A stretch of DNA of 64,000 nt. It comes from Actinomycetes bacterium. Lineage in GTDB: Bacteria; Actinomycetota; Acidimicrobiia; Acidimicrobiales; Ilumatobacteraceae. This document shows, one piece after another, positions 31,628 through 40,042 of this stretch; within the stretch, counting starts at the first letter, position 1, and each line of letters opens with the position of its first letter. The DNA is taken from NCBI GenBank assembly GCA_021414085.1, contig JAIOPC010000004.1:62001-126000 (forward strand). The letters run 5' to 3'. Both the position numbers and the translations under genes were made by a program. A model generated the notes under the pieces. It worked only from the letters and a program-made list of their open reading frames with translations. It did no database searches and was not told the DNA's origin.

Positions 31628-32764
31628 TCAGGACCCGATCGCGATCGTCGGACCGTCGGGTAGGCGATCCCACCATCCACCGAATCGGGAGAACACGGCG
31701 GGCTCTCGGTCGGCCAGCAGGCGTCGCAGCTGCCGCGCTTCGTGGTCCAGATCGTCCAGGGTGGCATCGTCGAGCGCGTTCAACGCTCGGACCTCGATCG
31801 CGTCGGCCGAGGCCCGCCAGACACCCCGGACGACACCGTCGACCAGCACGGTCGGGAGGACGTCGCCGTTGCGCCTGATGACGTGCGGACGGTGCTCGTC
31901 GGGAATCACGCGGGAGCGATCCTCGTAGGCGAGCAGCACGCTGTCCCACATCCCCAGCAGTCGCGGCGGAAGGGTTGTCATCTCGGTATCTGGTCGAGGA
32001 TCGCCGCCGTCCACATCGAGGAGCTGCGATCCGTCCGGCCCGGAAACGGCGACGACATCGGCCATCGAAGCAATGGCCTCCCGGAGGGCGGAACGTTTGA
32101 GGATCGTGAACTGCGCCATGTCAGCGACCGTCGCCGGCCCGAACGCTGTGAGGTAGCGACGCACGAGTTCTGCAGTTGCGGCTGCTTCGTCATCGGTTGC
32201 AACCGTGCACGGCAGAAAGGCCGGGCGTCGGCCGAACGACCAGGGGTCGGTCGTCGGTGCGTGCCGGAAGGCAACGACGCGGAGAGCCGACCAGAGCCTG
32301 GCAGGGTCGTCGCTCTCGGGAACGAGCTCGGCGAGCAGCTGTTCCATGTCGGTGTTGTCGTGCGGCGTGGCCATCACCTTCGACAGCCGTTTGAGGAGCT
32401 GGTCGACCCGTTTCGGCGTGAGTCCGGTGTCGTCGAGGACGTTGCGATATCCGGCGTCGCGCACCCGACTCTGCATCGCGGCCCTCACCCATGGGATGTC
32501 GTTCGCGTCGACGGCGTGCAGTGTGAATCGAAGCAGTGACGCCTTCACGATCGCACCGTCGGCCAACGCCCGGTCGAGATCGCTCGGATCGAAGTTGTCC
32601 ATGCGATTCCACAGCGACAGATACAGCGCCGCCGGTTCCTGGGCCTGCAGCGCCAGCGCGGATCGCACGGCGTCGACGACCCCTACGGGTCGGCGCGACG
32701 ACAGGCCCTGGCGAACCATTGTCTCGTGGGTCAATGCTTCTCGGGTCCACGACGTCACGGCCAC
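31628..32764 (-). CDS. Winged-helix DNA-glycosylase-like protein, AlkZ-type (QxQ)
   Basis: 378 aa. It matches the HTH_42 family: VRSALALQAQEPAALYLSLWNRM, then LLRFTLHAVDANDIPWVRAAM, and the C-terminal TVLVDGVVRGVWRA. The QAQ tripeptide is the QxQ motif found at the active site of AlkZ, which unhooks interstrand crosslinks and removes bulky alkyl bases. Such genes are common in actinomycetes. Activity is inferred. A second family member with QxD lies at 33812-34918, beyond a toroid protein gene. Confidence 0.78.
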   Translation of the reverse strand: MAVTSWTREALTHETMVRQGLSSRRPVGVVDAVRSALALQAQEPAALYLSLWNRMDNFDPSDLDRALADGAIVKASLLRFTLHAVDANDIPWVRAAMQSRVRDAGYRNVLDDTGLTPKRVDQLLKRLSKVMATPHDNTDMEQLLAELVPESDDPARLWSALRVVAFRHAPTTDPWSFGRRPAFLPCTVATDDEAAATAELVRRYLTAFGPATVADMAQFTILKRSALREAIASMADVVAVSGPDGSQLLDVDGGDPRPDTEMTTLPPRLLGMWDSVLLAYEDRSRVIPDEHRPHVIRRNGDVLPTVLVDGVVRGVWRASADAIEVRALNALDDATLDDLDHEARQLRRLLADREPAVFSRFGGWWDRLPDGPTIAIGS

Positions 32765-32829
32765 AACCTAGAGCTCATCAACGTGCTGGTTCGCCGAGCC
32801 GCGCTTCTGCCCGGTCACGCTGCGACAAG

Positions 32830-33795
32830 ATGGTTCACGTGAAACAGCAAGCACTTTCCGACTTTGATCATCGTGAGCGAGAGATTGTCGACTGGTTACT
32901 GCAGGGTGATCCGTCGGTGCGCTGGCAGGTCATGCGTGACCTGCTGGGTGATTCGAAGCAGAAGGTGACTGCTGAACGCCGGCGAGTTGCCGACGAAGGC
33001 TGGGGTGGCCAGCTCTTGGCCGCACAGGATGCCGACGGATGTTGGGCTCGCGCGTTGTACAGCCCGAAGTGGACTTCCACGACGTACTCGCTGCTGCTGC
33101 TGGAACGATTGGGGTTGCAGCACGGCAACGACCGCGCGCTTGCCGGTTGTCGTCGCCTGTGGGACGGGGCGACGTGGTTCGACGGCGGTCTCACGTTCGC
33201 GAAGAGCATTCGCCAGGCCGAGACATGCATCACCGGGATGTTGGTGCTACTGGCCGCACGGTTCGGCCTTGTTGAACCACGCCTGGACCCGACGGTTGAG
33301 TGGTTGTTGGGTCAGCAATTGGCGGACGGCGGCTGGAATTGCCAGTCGCTTCGATGCGGTTCGACGCATGGATCGTTCCATACGTCGATCACAGCCTTGG
33401 AAGCGCTGTTCGCGTACCAGCAAGCCGGGGGGAAAGTCCCCGTGTCCGCCGCCATGGCAAAGGGCCAGCAGTTCTTCCTCGCTCACCGTCTCTACCGCTC
33501 GCATCGCACCGGAAAGGTTGTTGATCCGGTCTTCACTAAGTTCCCGTTCCCTCCGCAATGGCACTTCGACATTGTTCGCGGCCTCGAACACTTCCGTGCG
33601 GTCGGCGCGGATCGCGACGAGCGTCTCGGCGATGCGATCGAGGAGGTACGCAGCGCGCGCCGACCCGACGGAACGTGGCCGTGGTTCGCGCCGTACCCCG
33701 GTCGGCAATGGTTCCCGCTGGAAGAGCGCGGCCCGAGTCGCTGGTCAACCCTGCGCGCGATGCGCGTGCTCGCCTGGTGGGACGGCTCTTCGTGA
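32830..33795 (+). CDS. Squalene/terpene cyclase-like alpha-alpha toroid protein
   Basis: 321 aa. Repeats such as GWGGQLLAAQDADGCWARALY, WLLGQQLADGGWNCQS and VRSARRPDGTWPWFAPYPGRQW are QxxDGxW-type units of terpene cyclase and prenyltransferase barrels. The enzyme DxDD acid motif is not seen, so cyclase activity is doubtful; it may be a scaffold or a polysaccharide- or lipid-acting protein. ATG 32830 is used, though GTG 32839 is also possible. It is divergent from the AlkZ-type gene and convergent with the AlkX-type gene. Confidence 0.7.
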   Translation: MVHVKQQALSDFDHREREIVDWLLQGDPSVRWQVMRDLLGDSKQKVTAERRRVADEGWGGQLLAAQDADGCWARALYSPKWTSTTYSLLLLERLGLQHGNDRALAGCRRLWDGATWFDGGLTFAKSIRQAETCITGMLVLLAARFGLVEPRLDPTVEWLLGQQLADGGWNCQSLRCGSTHGSFHTSITALEALFAYQQAGGKVPVSAAMAKGQQFFLAHRLYRSHRTGKVVDPVFTKFPFPPQWHFDIVRGLEHFRAVGADRDERLGDAIEEVRSARRPDGTWPWFAPYPGRQWFPLEERGPSRWSTLRAMRVLAWWDGSS

Positions 33796-33811
33796 GGAGT
33801 TGATGCCTCAA

Positions 33812-34918
33812 TCACCGTGCGTCGGTGAACTCGGCTTTCAGCCACTTCGCTAGGTCGGCGATCTCGGCGTCTACCGCAGCCGCGATTGCCTTGCTGAACG
33901 GTTCGTCCTCATGCACTGCGTCGACGCGCAATTCGCCCGACTTGCGGTTGAAGGTGGCATCGAGTTTGCCGACCAGTCGATCGCCATAGAGGATCGGCAG
34001 CGCGTAGTAGCCCCACTTGCGTTGTGGTGCCGGCTTGTACATCTCCAACGCGTACTCGAACTCGAAGAGGTCGACCATGCGGCGGCGCTCGAACAGCAGT
34101 CGGTCGAGCGGCGACAGCAGCGCGGCGCGGCCGGCGAACGGCAGACCGAGCTGCGCGGGGTCGACGCGCCATTCACCAGCGACGCCTTCGATCACCGCTG
34201 CTTCGCCAACCTCGCCAACGTCGCCCGGTTCAATCGGACACTCAGGCCCGCGTGCGCGAGCGATGCCGAGAGCGCTCAGCCGCTTCTCACTGCGCTTTCG
34301 CTCAGCCTTCTCGGCGGGTACTGCTGGCTTATTGGGGTAGATGCGCTCAGCGAGATCCCATAACCGTTCGCGACCCTCGCGACCAGCACCTGCAACCTCG
34401 CCGCGCAGCACCATCAAGTCCAGCAGCATCGTGACGTTCTTGTTGTTGTTCCACCCCGAAGACGCCCACGGCCTCCTGCACGTATCCGGCAACTCTCGTG
34501 CAGTGAGTGGGCCAGATGCCCGCAAGCGGCGCAGGATGTCGCGACGACACATGTCGTTGGCCTCGACCCAGTCGCGTTGCGCCTTCTTGTAGCTGCGCAG
34601 CTCGCCGGTGCCCGGCCATTGCGCCATGTCGGCGGTGTAGAGCGCGATGTCTTCGCTCGGCCGGATCATGCCGCGCAGGTCGATGACGGTGTGCTTCTCG
34701 AGCGCTGTGCGTAGCGCAGCCGGTGAGTACGACGATCCGATGCGACTCCACAACACCAGGTCTGCGCTTGGCGCGACAGCGCTAGTGCCGTCGAGTTGCA
34801 CCATCGTCAGGTGACGGATGGTTTTCATCATGTCGGTCGGCCGCGACTTGTCGAGCAATTGCGCGCGTATCGCGATTCGTCGGGCGTCGCGTCGAGAGAG
34901 GCGGTGAACCGTCGTCAC
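33812..34918 (-). CDS. Winged-helix DNA-glycosylase-like protein, YcaQ/AlkX-type (QxD)
   Basis: 368 aa. MVQLDGTSAVAPSADLVLWSRIG carries a QxD motif (QLD), the hallmark of the YcaQ/AlkX branch of HTH_42 glycosylases. PWASSGWNNNKNVTMLLDLMVLRGEVA and RALLSPLDRLLFERRRMVDLFEF style elements match the family, as does the C-terminal RKWGYYALPILYGDRLVGKLDA. It probably removes alkylated or crosslinked bases. The start at 34918 is the first codon in a good frame. Together with the QxQ protein nearby it gives this locus two different branches of one family. Confidence 0.85.
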   Translation of the reverse strand: MTTVHRLSRRDARRIAIRAQLLDKSRPTDMMKTIRHLTMVQLDGTSAVAPSADLVLWSRIGSSYSPAALRTALEKHTVIDLRGMIRPSEDIALYTADMAQWPGTGELRSYKKAQRDWVEANDMCRRDILRRLRASGPLTARELPDTCRRPWASSGWNNNKNVTMLLDLMVLRGEVAGAGREGRERLWDLAERIYPNKPAVPAEKAERKRSEKRLSALGIARARGPECPIEPGDVGEVGEAAVIEGVAGEWRVDPAQLGLPFAGRAALLSPLDRLLFERRRMVDLFEFEYALEMYKPAPQRKWGYYALPILYGDRLVGKLDATFNRKSGELRVDAVHEDEPFSKAIAAAVDAEIADLAKWLKAEFTDAR

Positions 34919-34971
34919 GTTGCGAGGCTAGGTCGGCGAGTTGAAACGCTTTGATATGCGGCGATTGTGAT

Positions 34972-35847
34972 CTAACCGGCTAACGGCACCCTGATCATTT
35001 TGCGGTAGTCGGCGGCTGAGAGTTCGCCGTAGCTCTGGAAGTCGAGAGCCATGAGCGTGACGCCCTCACTCAAACACGCGACCATCACGCCATCGTGCCA
35101 ATTTGACAGCCATTCCCATACCTCGGGTGACACGGTCTCCTCGAAAAGCACAGCTAGCTGTACAGAAGTGGGTTCGGACCAGTCATCTGCCGCGATCCCG
35201 ATTTCCGTGACCTCGTTATCTATCCGCGTGTGGAATTCCAGATCTACTTCGTTGAGAGATCCAAGCGCGGATGCGAGCGACCGCTGAACCAAACGCACAA
35301 TGACGTCAGGTATCGCCGGTCGCTCTCGCAGGAACGCGAGACGCGATGCCAAGATTCGGAAGCCTTCTTCGTTCTCGAAGGCGGGTAGCGGAATTTGATT
35401 GGCCAGCCACCCTTTCTCAACCGGCATCTCAATTCGTAGGTCAACGACTTGGAAGCCGTCCAGCGCGGGAAGGTGCATCCAATAGTTGGGCCCGCGGTGT
35501 CGCTCGAGTTTCTTCCGCCAACCGGAATCCAGGTGTTTTACCCCGTCAAAGACGGGTGCGATCTGGACCCACGGACGCAGTGGCTTGGTACTGTTCTCCT
35601 CCGTGATATCGCATGTTTGGGTCGTGATCAGGCCGAACGGCGGCCCCGAGCCGGGCGCGACCTCAATCAACTCCGGGCCTGTTGAGGACTCGGTATAGGC
35701 GCGGGTGTGGTTCCAAACTGGGAAAGCCGGATCCGCGTAGTAGAACATCGACGGCGATGGCACGACCGATCCCTGACGAAAGGATGCAAGTCGAGCCGCC
35801 AATCCCGCGGGCCACGCATCTGCTGGGGGCACGCCCTCGTTGATCAT
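34972..35847 (-). CDS. 'QTCDI' motif protein, third gene of a three-gene cassette
   Basis: 291 aa. GLITTQTCDITEEN is a motif I associate with uncharacterised proteins of sporadic distribution; otherwise no domain is recognised. PWVQIAPVF follows the motif. The C-terminal half has acidic stretches (NEVDLEFHTRIDNEVTEIG). No membrane segment or signal is present, so it is probably cytoplasmic. It starts 12 bp after the HTH/MbcA-like gene, in the same direction, and closes the cassette. It may be a toxin, an effector or a sensor; the role is open. Confidence 0.65.
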   Translation of the reverse strand: MINEGVPPADAWPAGLAARLASFRQGSVVPSPSMFYYADPAFPVWNHTRAYTESSTGPELIEVAPGSGPPFGLITTQTCDITEENSTKPLRPWVQIAPVFDGVKHLDSGWRKKLERHRGPNYWMHLPALDGFQVVDLRIEMPVEKGWLANQIPLPAFENEEGFRILASRLAFLRERPAIPDVIVRLVQRSLASALGSLNEVDLEFHTRIDNEVTEIGIAADDWSEPTSVQLAVLFEETVSPEVWEWLSNWHDGVMVACLSEGVTLMALDFQSYGELSAADYRKMIRVPLAG

Positions 35848-35859
35848 GACGGGGAGGTC

Positions 35860-36744
35860 CTAAATGATTCGGCGAGGACGATTCGGTGGTGTCTGCGCCG
35901 ACGTCGGATCGAACTCGAAATCCGGAACTTCATCATCGAGGTCGGATGGATGGCGAGGGAGCTCTGGTTTAGCGAACAGCACTGTTCTCGCTGCTCGACT
36001 TAGTCGAAGGATCCCGTCAGCCGCGTTGAGCTGGTCAAGGCGTGTCTCGCCAGAGTCGTCTTGTTCCAAGAACCAGGCGCGCCCTCTGTCCTCGCCAAGG
36101 CGTCGTACGACTGAGCCGACCAATCCGTGTAGCTCCATAAGACGCCGGGTGGACGAGGCGTGAGGCTCAGTTTCGCCCGATTGCCAATATGCGATCGTTC
36201 GCTTCGCCAGCCCTGCCGCGCCCGAGACCACATCTCGAGACACGGTCAGCCACTCCTGGATGTCGGCGATGGCCTTGAGCGCCATCGATGCTCTCGGCTG
36301 AAGTGGTGGAAGTGGTTCAAGCGCTGCGCGGCTCGAGGTTTGGGCCCAGTGCGGGGGTCGGTGGGTTGGCTCAATAACCGTCGTAGGCCCCCCCGTCGGA
36401 GTGATCAGCAGTATTCCGAGGATGTGCTCCAAAGCGTAAAAGATGAGCCCGGTTCCACTAATAGGGGTGGCATGTCGCAACAAACGCGCCTCTTCCCAAA
36501 AGTCCTGATCGCCACACGACATTCGCAGCTTCGCGGGACTGTTCCAGGTTGGTCTGGCACTCCGACAGCTGAGAATGCTCTGATCGAGGTCGTCGTACGA
36601 CGCCAGGGCGTCCTTCAAAGGTTGATTGATTGTGCCCTGCGCACCACCGAAGCCGATCAGAGGAGTCGACTCAAATCCAGACCACGTCGAAACTGAGTGC
36701 GGGGTTGCGGACAGATGCGACAAGGAGGCCATTACCCCAGGCAT
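35860..36744 (-). CDS. HTH protein with MbcA/ParS/Xre-like C-terminal region, second gene of the cassette
   Basis: 294 aa. The N-terminal 150 residues are unlike anything I know. From about residue 155, IQEWLTVSRDVVSGAAGLAKRTIAYWQSGE is a helix-turn-helix, followed by ASSTRRLMELHGLVGSVVRRLG and AWFLEQDDSGETRLDQLNAADG, resembling the toxin-binding part of Xre/MbcA antitoxins. It may therefore be a regulator-antitoxin with an extra sensor domain. The start ATG abuts the stop of the TIGR04255-like gene, with GAGG 6 nt before it. Base composition is lower in G+C than the flanks. Confidence 0.6.
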   Translation of the reverse strand: MPGVMASLSHLSATPHSVSTWSGFESTPLIGFGGAQGTINQPLKDALASYDDLDQSILSCRSARPTWNSPAKLRMSCGDQDFWEEARLLRHATPISGTGLIFYALEHILGILLITPTGGPTTVIEPTHRPPHWAQTSSRAALEPLPPLQPRASMALKAIADIQEWLTVSRDVVSGAAGLAKRTIAYWQSGETEPHASSTRRLMELHGLVGSVVRRLGEDRGRAWFLEQDDSGETRLDQLNAADGILRLSRAARTVLFAKPELPRHPSDLDDEVPDFEFDPTSAQTPPNRPRRII

Positions 36745-37524
36745 CTATACCTCTTCCCGGAGGTAGGCCATCAAGGCCGGGGTCACTGACGCTTGAAACA
36801 CCTGGAGTGCAATTGTATGCAGGTCCTCAATTCCGGTGAGCACGGCCTCGGCTTCAAACGGCTGAGATCTCGCGGTCGAACAGTCATAGTCCAAGAGGTA
36901 CGTCCACCCGCCGCCGTCTTCCGTTGAACAGCCGTGACGGAGGATGACCTGCCTTCCGTCGTCGGTGTCTAACCGAACGACCTGCTGGAGTTGCGTGAGG
37001 GAGTCCCCCAAGGTCGGATGAAGAATCGGACCGATCAGACTGGGGTCAATGAAAGGGGCCCAATCTCTCGCGGACTCAGCATGAGGCTTCGTAAGCCGGT
37101 CGATGTATCGGAGCCCGAGGCGGGTCTCAATAGACGGACTCAGCTGATCGTGAATGGCGGCCGTCAACTCCGTGAGTCTCTCCTTAAATTCCTCCCATGT
37201 CGAGTACTCGGTGGTCTCGAGAGAGAAGAAGTCCGGCATAATCACCACGATCCACTTCTCGTCTGGGCTGCGAAATCGCCAACCTCGACTTGTTTCGGAC
37301 GACACAGGCCCCACGCCGGTCGGCCCTGAGACGACGAAGCCGATCTCTTGTGCAGACATGTCCTCGATTGATGGATATCGCGAGGCCAGCGTGCTGTGGA
37401 CGCTAAGCGCACGTTTTGGGTCGATCGAGGCGAAGTTCCGTTCATGGCGAACTTGGCACACGACAAGGTCAAGTTGGGCGCGGGGAAGCCGGTCCCGCAT
37501 CGGTTCGGGCAGATTTAGAGGCAT
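36745..37524 (-). CDS. TIGR04255-like protein, first gene of the cassette
   Basis: 259 aa. The N-terminus (LPRAQLDLVVCQVRHERN, followed by HSTLASRYPSIEDM) and the C-terminus (LLDYDCSTARSQPFEAEAV, then LHTIALQVFQASVTPAL) follow the layout of the sporadically distributed TIGR04255 family, whose role is unknown but which often lies in mobile or defence-rich regions. ATG 37524 is chosen over an in-frame ATG at 37584, because a -10-like TATACT lies between them. It is the first of three abutting genes on the minus strand. Confidence 0.72.
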   Translation of the reverse strand: MPLNLPEPMRDRLPRAQLDLVVCQVRHERNFASIDPKRALSVHSTLASRYPSIEDMSAQEIGFVVSGPTGVGPVSSETSRGWRFRSPDEKWIVVIMPDFFSLETTEYSTWEEFKERLTELTAAIHDQLSPSIETRLGLRYIDRLTKPHAESARDWAPFIDPSLIGPILHPTLGDSLTQLQQVVRLDTDDGRQVILRHGCSTEDGGGWTYLLDYDCSTARSQPFEAEAVLTGIEDLHTIALQVFQASVTPALMAYLREEV

Positions 37525-37573
37525 GGGTCCTTCGTCGGTAGGTGAGCACGGCAGGAGATTGCACCTAAGTTGC

Positions 37574-37579
37574 AGTATA
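37574..37579 (-). promoter_or_regulatory. -10-like TATACT for the three-gene cassette
   Basis: TATACT on the minus strand (complement of 37574-37579) is a near-consensus -10, leaving a leader of about 40 nt before ATG 37524 and an AAGGA site just before the start. This leadered layout differs from the leaderless pattern of neighbouring genes. Confidence 0.45.
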
Positions 37580-37699
37580 CGCATCAGTTATCGGGCCGTA
37601 GTGCAGCGAGCATAAGGCCAGGTTTTGACAGTGAGCCTTCTCACCTGGATGGTCCGACTCCCGTCCGTACTTGGGAGCAAGTGCAGTTGGCCCGATGCC

Positions 37700-37705
37700 T
37701 ACTGT
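37700..37705 (+). promoter_or_regulatory. -10-like TACTGT for the DinB-like gene
   Basis: TACTGT lies 7 nt before ATG 37713, supporting that start over ATG 37695, which lies upstream of the hexamer. Confidence 0.35.
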
Positions 37706-37712
37706 GGGTCAG

Positions 37713-38285
37713 ATGGAGATCAGAACTGACAGGGTTGGGTTGCTCGTCGAGCAACTTACGGAGTCCGCGATGTTCAGCCGCGAGCGACTCGATGGCATGA
37801 CCGACGACGAGTTCTGCTGGGAACCGGCGCCAGCGATGTGGTCGATTCGCCGGCGAGCGGATGCGACAACTCCGGACGCGTCCGGGCCGGGCGAGTACGT
37901 GATCGACTTCGACCGCAGCGGCGATCCGTTCGCGCCTGGTCCGTTGACGACGATTGCGTGGCGCGTTGGACATCTGCTGTCGGGTTTCGCCGGTCGCTAC
38001 GAGTGGACGTTCGGTTCGCGCAGTATCGACCCGAAGCAGATCGTCGAGTTCTCGACGAGCGCCGAGGAGATGATGACTCGGTTGTGGGCCGAGATCGATC
38101 GCTGGGGTGCTGCCGTCGAGAAGTTGACAGATGAGCAACTCGACATGATCGGGTTTGGTCAGTACCCGCAAGGACTCGATCCGGAGCTGCCGTTCATCGG
38201 CATCGTGCGTTGGGTGAACCGCGAAGCGATTCATCATCTCGCCGAAGCGGCGCTTCTTCGAGATCTCTACCGAACGCGCAAGTAG
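37713..38285 (+). CDS. DinB-like (DUF664) four-helix protein
   Basis: 190 aa. WRVGHLLSGFAGRYEW and VNREAIHHLAEAALLRDLY supply the spaced His residues that bind metal in the DinB/YfiT fold. Members use metal to act on thiols such as mycothiol or bacillithiol, or have lost activity. With mshA in this genome, a mycothiol-dependent transferase is plausible but unproven. The start is set at ATG 37713 by the upstream hexamer. It is followed by a VOC protein gene. Confidence 0.75.
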   Translation: MEIRTDRVGLLVEQLTESAMFSRERLDGMTDDEFCWEPAPAMWSIRRRADATTPDASGPGEYVIDFDRSGDPFAPGPLTTIAWRVGHLLSGFAGRYEWTFGSRSIDPKQIVEFSTSAEEMMTRLWAEIDRWGAAVEKLTDEQLDMIGFGQYPQGLDPELPFIGIVRWVNREAIHHLAEAALLRDLYRTRK

Positions 38286-38294
38286 GGTTCGGCG

Positions 38295-38678
38295 ATGGCA
38301 ACGCACTGGACGCTCGGTTGCGACGCGAACGATCCGCACCGTGTCGCGGAGTTTTGGGCACTTGCGCTTGGGTACATCGCTGAGCCGGGCTTTGACGATC
38401 CAGACGGCGCGTCCATCATCGACCCCGACAGTGTCGGACCGGCCATCGGTTTCTTGAAGGTGCCCGAAGGCAAGACCTCGAAGAATCGTATGCACATCGA
38501 CGTTCGCGTCGCGGGTGAGCCGCCATGGAACATGGTCGAGCGAGCGGCGCTGATCCGCGCGAAGGTCGCTGTGCTTGCATCTGCTGGCGGCACGATCGTG
38601 CGTGAAGAGAACTACGACGAGGACCTCGGCCACGTGGTGATGCTCGACCCCGAAGGCAACGAGTTCTGCGTCGCGTAA
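38295..38678 (+). CDS. VOC (glyoxalase-like) family protein
   Basis: 127 aa. TLGCDANDPHRVAEFWALALGY begins a VOC half-barrel, and HVVMLDPEGNEFCVA ends it with the metal-ligand Glu position. HIDVRV holds the middle His. These proteins bind metals or act on glyoxals, antibiotics and similar compounds; the substrate is unknown. It begins 9 bp after the DinB-like gene and its stop abuts that of the convergent photolyase. Confidence 0.85.
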   Translation: MATHWTLGCDANDPHRVAEFWALALGYIAEPGFDDPDGASIIDPDSVGPAIGFLKVPEGKTSKNRMHIDVRVAGEPPWNMVERAALIRAKVAVLASAGGTIVREENYDEDLGHVVMLDPEGNEFCVA

Positions 38679-39956
38679 CTAGTGGCGCTTGATCGCCTCG
38701 TAGCGCGCCAGCGCTTCTGCGCGCTCGACCTTGTGATCGACCATCGGCGCTGGGTACTCGCTGGTGTCGAGCTCCGGAATCCATCGGTGCATGTACTCGC
38801 CAGTTGGGTCCCAGCGCTCTTGTTGCGCCGTCGGGTTGAACACGCGAAAGAACGGCGCCGCGTCGGTGCCACTACCTGCTGCCCATTGCCAGCCGTGGTT
38901 GTTCGATGCGAGATCGCCGTCGACGAGATGCTGCATGAAGAACCGAGCGCCCCATTGCCACGGCAGGTGCAGATCCTTCACCAGGAAGCTGGCCGTGATC
39001 ATCCGCACGCGGTTGTGCATCCAACCGGTGGCCGCGAGTTGGCGCATGCCTGCGTCGACGATGGGGAAGCCGGTCGCACCGCGACACCACACCTCGAAGC
39101 GAGCGTGGGCTGCGGCATCGGTATCGACATGCAGTCGGTCGAAGCGCTGATCGAGGTTTTCCCACGCCGATCGCGGGAAGCGCGACAACACATCGGCGTA
39201 GAAGTCGCGCCAGGCCAGCTCGCTGCGAAACACGCGATGGCCGTCGATCGACTCGTCGACGTCGGCGAGTAACTGGCGCGGGTGCACCACGCCGAACTTC
39301 AGCGCGGCCGATAGTCGACTGGTCCCGTCGACTGCCGGAAGATCGCGCTGCGTTGCGTAGTCAGCGAGCCCGGCTCGGCGGAACTCGTCCCAACGCTCGA
39401 CGGCGGTAAGCGCGGCCGAGTCGGGCGCGATTGGGTGTGGGTCCGAGGGTGCCTCGATCCAGTCGACCGCAGTTGGCGGAGCGATCGGTGCCGGAATCCC
39501 GTGGCTCAGCCAGCGACGCGAGAATGGAGTGAACACCGAGTACGAAGTCCCATCGTCCTTCAACACCGTTCCGGGTTCGGCCACGTAGTTGGAACCGACG
39601 CCGCGCAATCGTCGGCCGCCGGCTCGCAATGCATCGGCAACCCGGGCGTCGCGAGCACGTCCGTATGGTGCAAAGTCTTTCGTCACGAACACGGTCGATG
39701 CATCCACGGTCGCGGCGAGCGCGGGAACGATGTCGACTGGATCGCCGCTCCGAACAACAAGCGCACCGCCTGTCGCCGCGTTGAGCCGCCCGAGGCAAGC
39801 GCGCAACATCTGCGCGCGCGGCGCCCCACAGTCGGCGAACGTGGGATCAAGCACGAACAGCGGCAGCACCGCGCCAGCGCCACACGCTTCTGCCAGCGCC
39901 GGATGGTCGCTCAGTCGCAGGTCGCGCCGGAACCACATGATCGAGCGTTGCGACAT
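38679..39956 (-). CDS. phr: Deoxyribodipyrimidine photolyase
   Basis: 425 aa. The N-terminal antenna domain begins MSQRSIMWFRRDLRLSDHPA. The FAD domain has ELAWRDFYADVLSRFP, GFPIVDAGMRQLAATGWMHNRVRM and SNNHGWQWAAGSGTDAAPFFRVFNP, the class I CPD photolyase signature with its Trp electron-transfer residues. It uses blue light to split pyrimidine dimers. The cofactor type of the antenna cannot be told. It is divergent from an SRPBCC-SDR-DUF427 operon with 86 bp between the starts, an order seen around photolyases in other light-responsive clusters. Confidence 0.95.
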   Translation of the reverse strand: MSQRSIMWFRRDLRLSDHPALAEACGAGAVLPLFVLDPTFADCGAPRAQMLRACLGRLNAATGGALVVRSGDPVDIVPALAATVDASTVFVTKDFAPYGRARDARVADALRAGGRRLRGVGSNYVAEPGTVLKDDGTSYSVFTPFSRRWLSHGIPAPIAPPTAVDWIEAPSDPHPIAPDSAALTAVERWDEFRRAGLADYATQRDLPAVDGTSRLSAALKFGVVHPRQLLADVDESIDGHRVFRSELAWRDFYADVLSRFPRSAWENLDQRFDRLHVDTDAAAHARFEVWCRGATGFPIVDAGMRQLAATGWMHNRVRMITASFLVKDLHLPWQWGARFFMQHLVDGDLASNNHGWQWAAGSGTDAAPFFRVFNPTAQQERWDPTGEYMHRWIPELDTSEYPAPMVDHKVERAEALARYEAIKRH

Positions 39957-40042
39957 ACCGATACTTGCTATCGGCGATCGACGTGTGACACACGACCGAG
40001 CAGGATCGAAATACTCAGGATGGGCCTGGCGTTCCACCCTGC

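Noticed and set aside
35860-37524. Assignment of the cassette as a standard RES-Xre toxin-antitoxin pair.
   Set aside because: No RES-domain motifs were found in either neighbour of the HTH protein, and the HTH protein has a long unexplained N-terminal part.
34972-37584. A prophage or integrative element at the three-gene cassette.
   Set aside because: No integrase, transposase, tRNA-adjacent attachment repeat or phage structural gene is visible at its edges.
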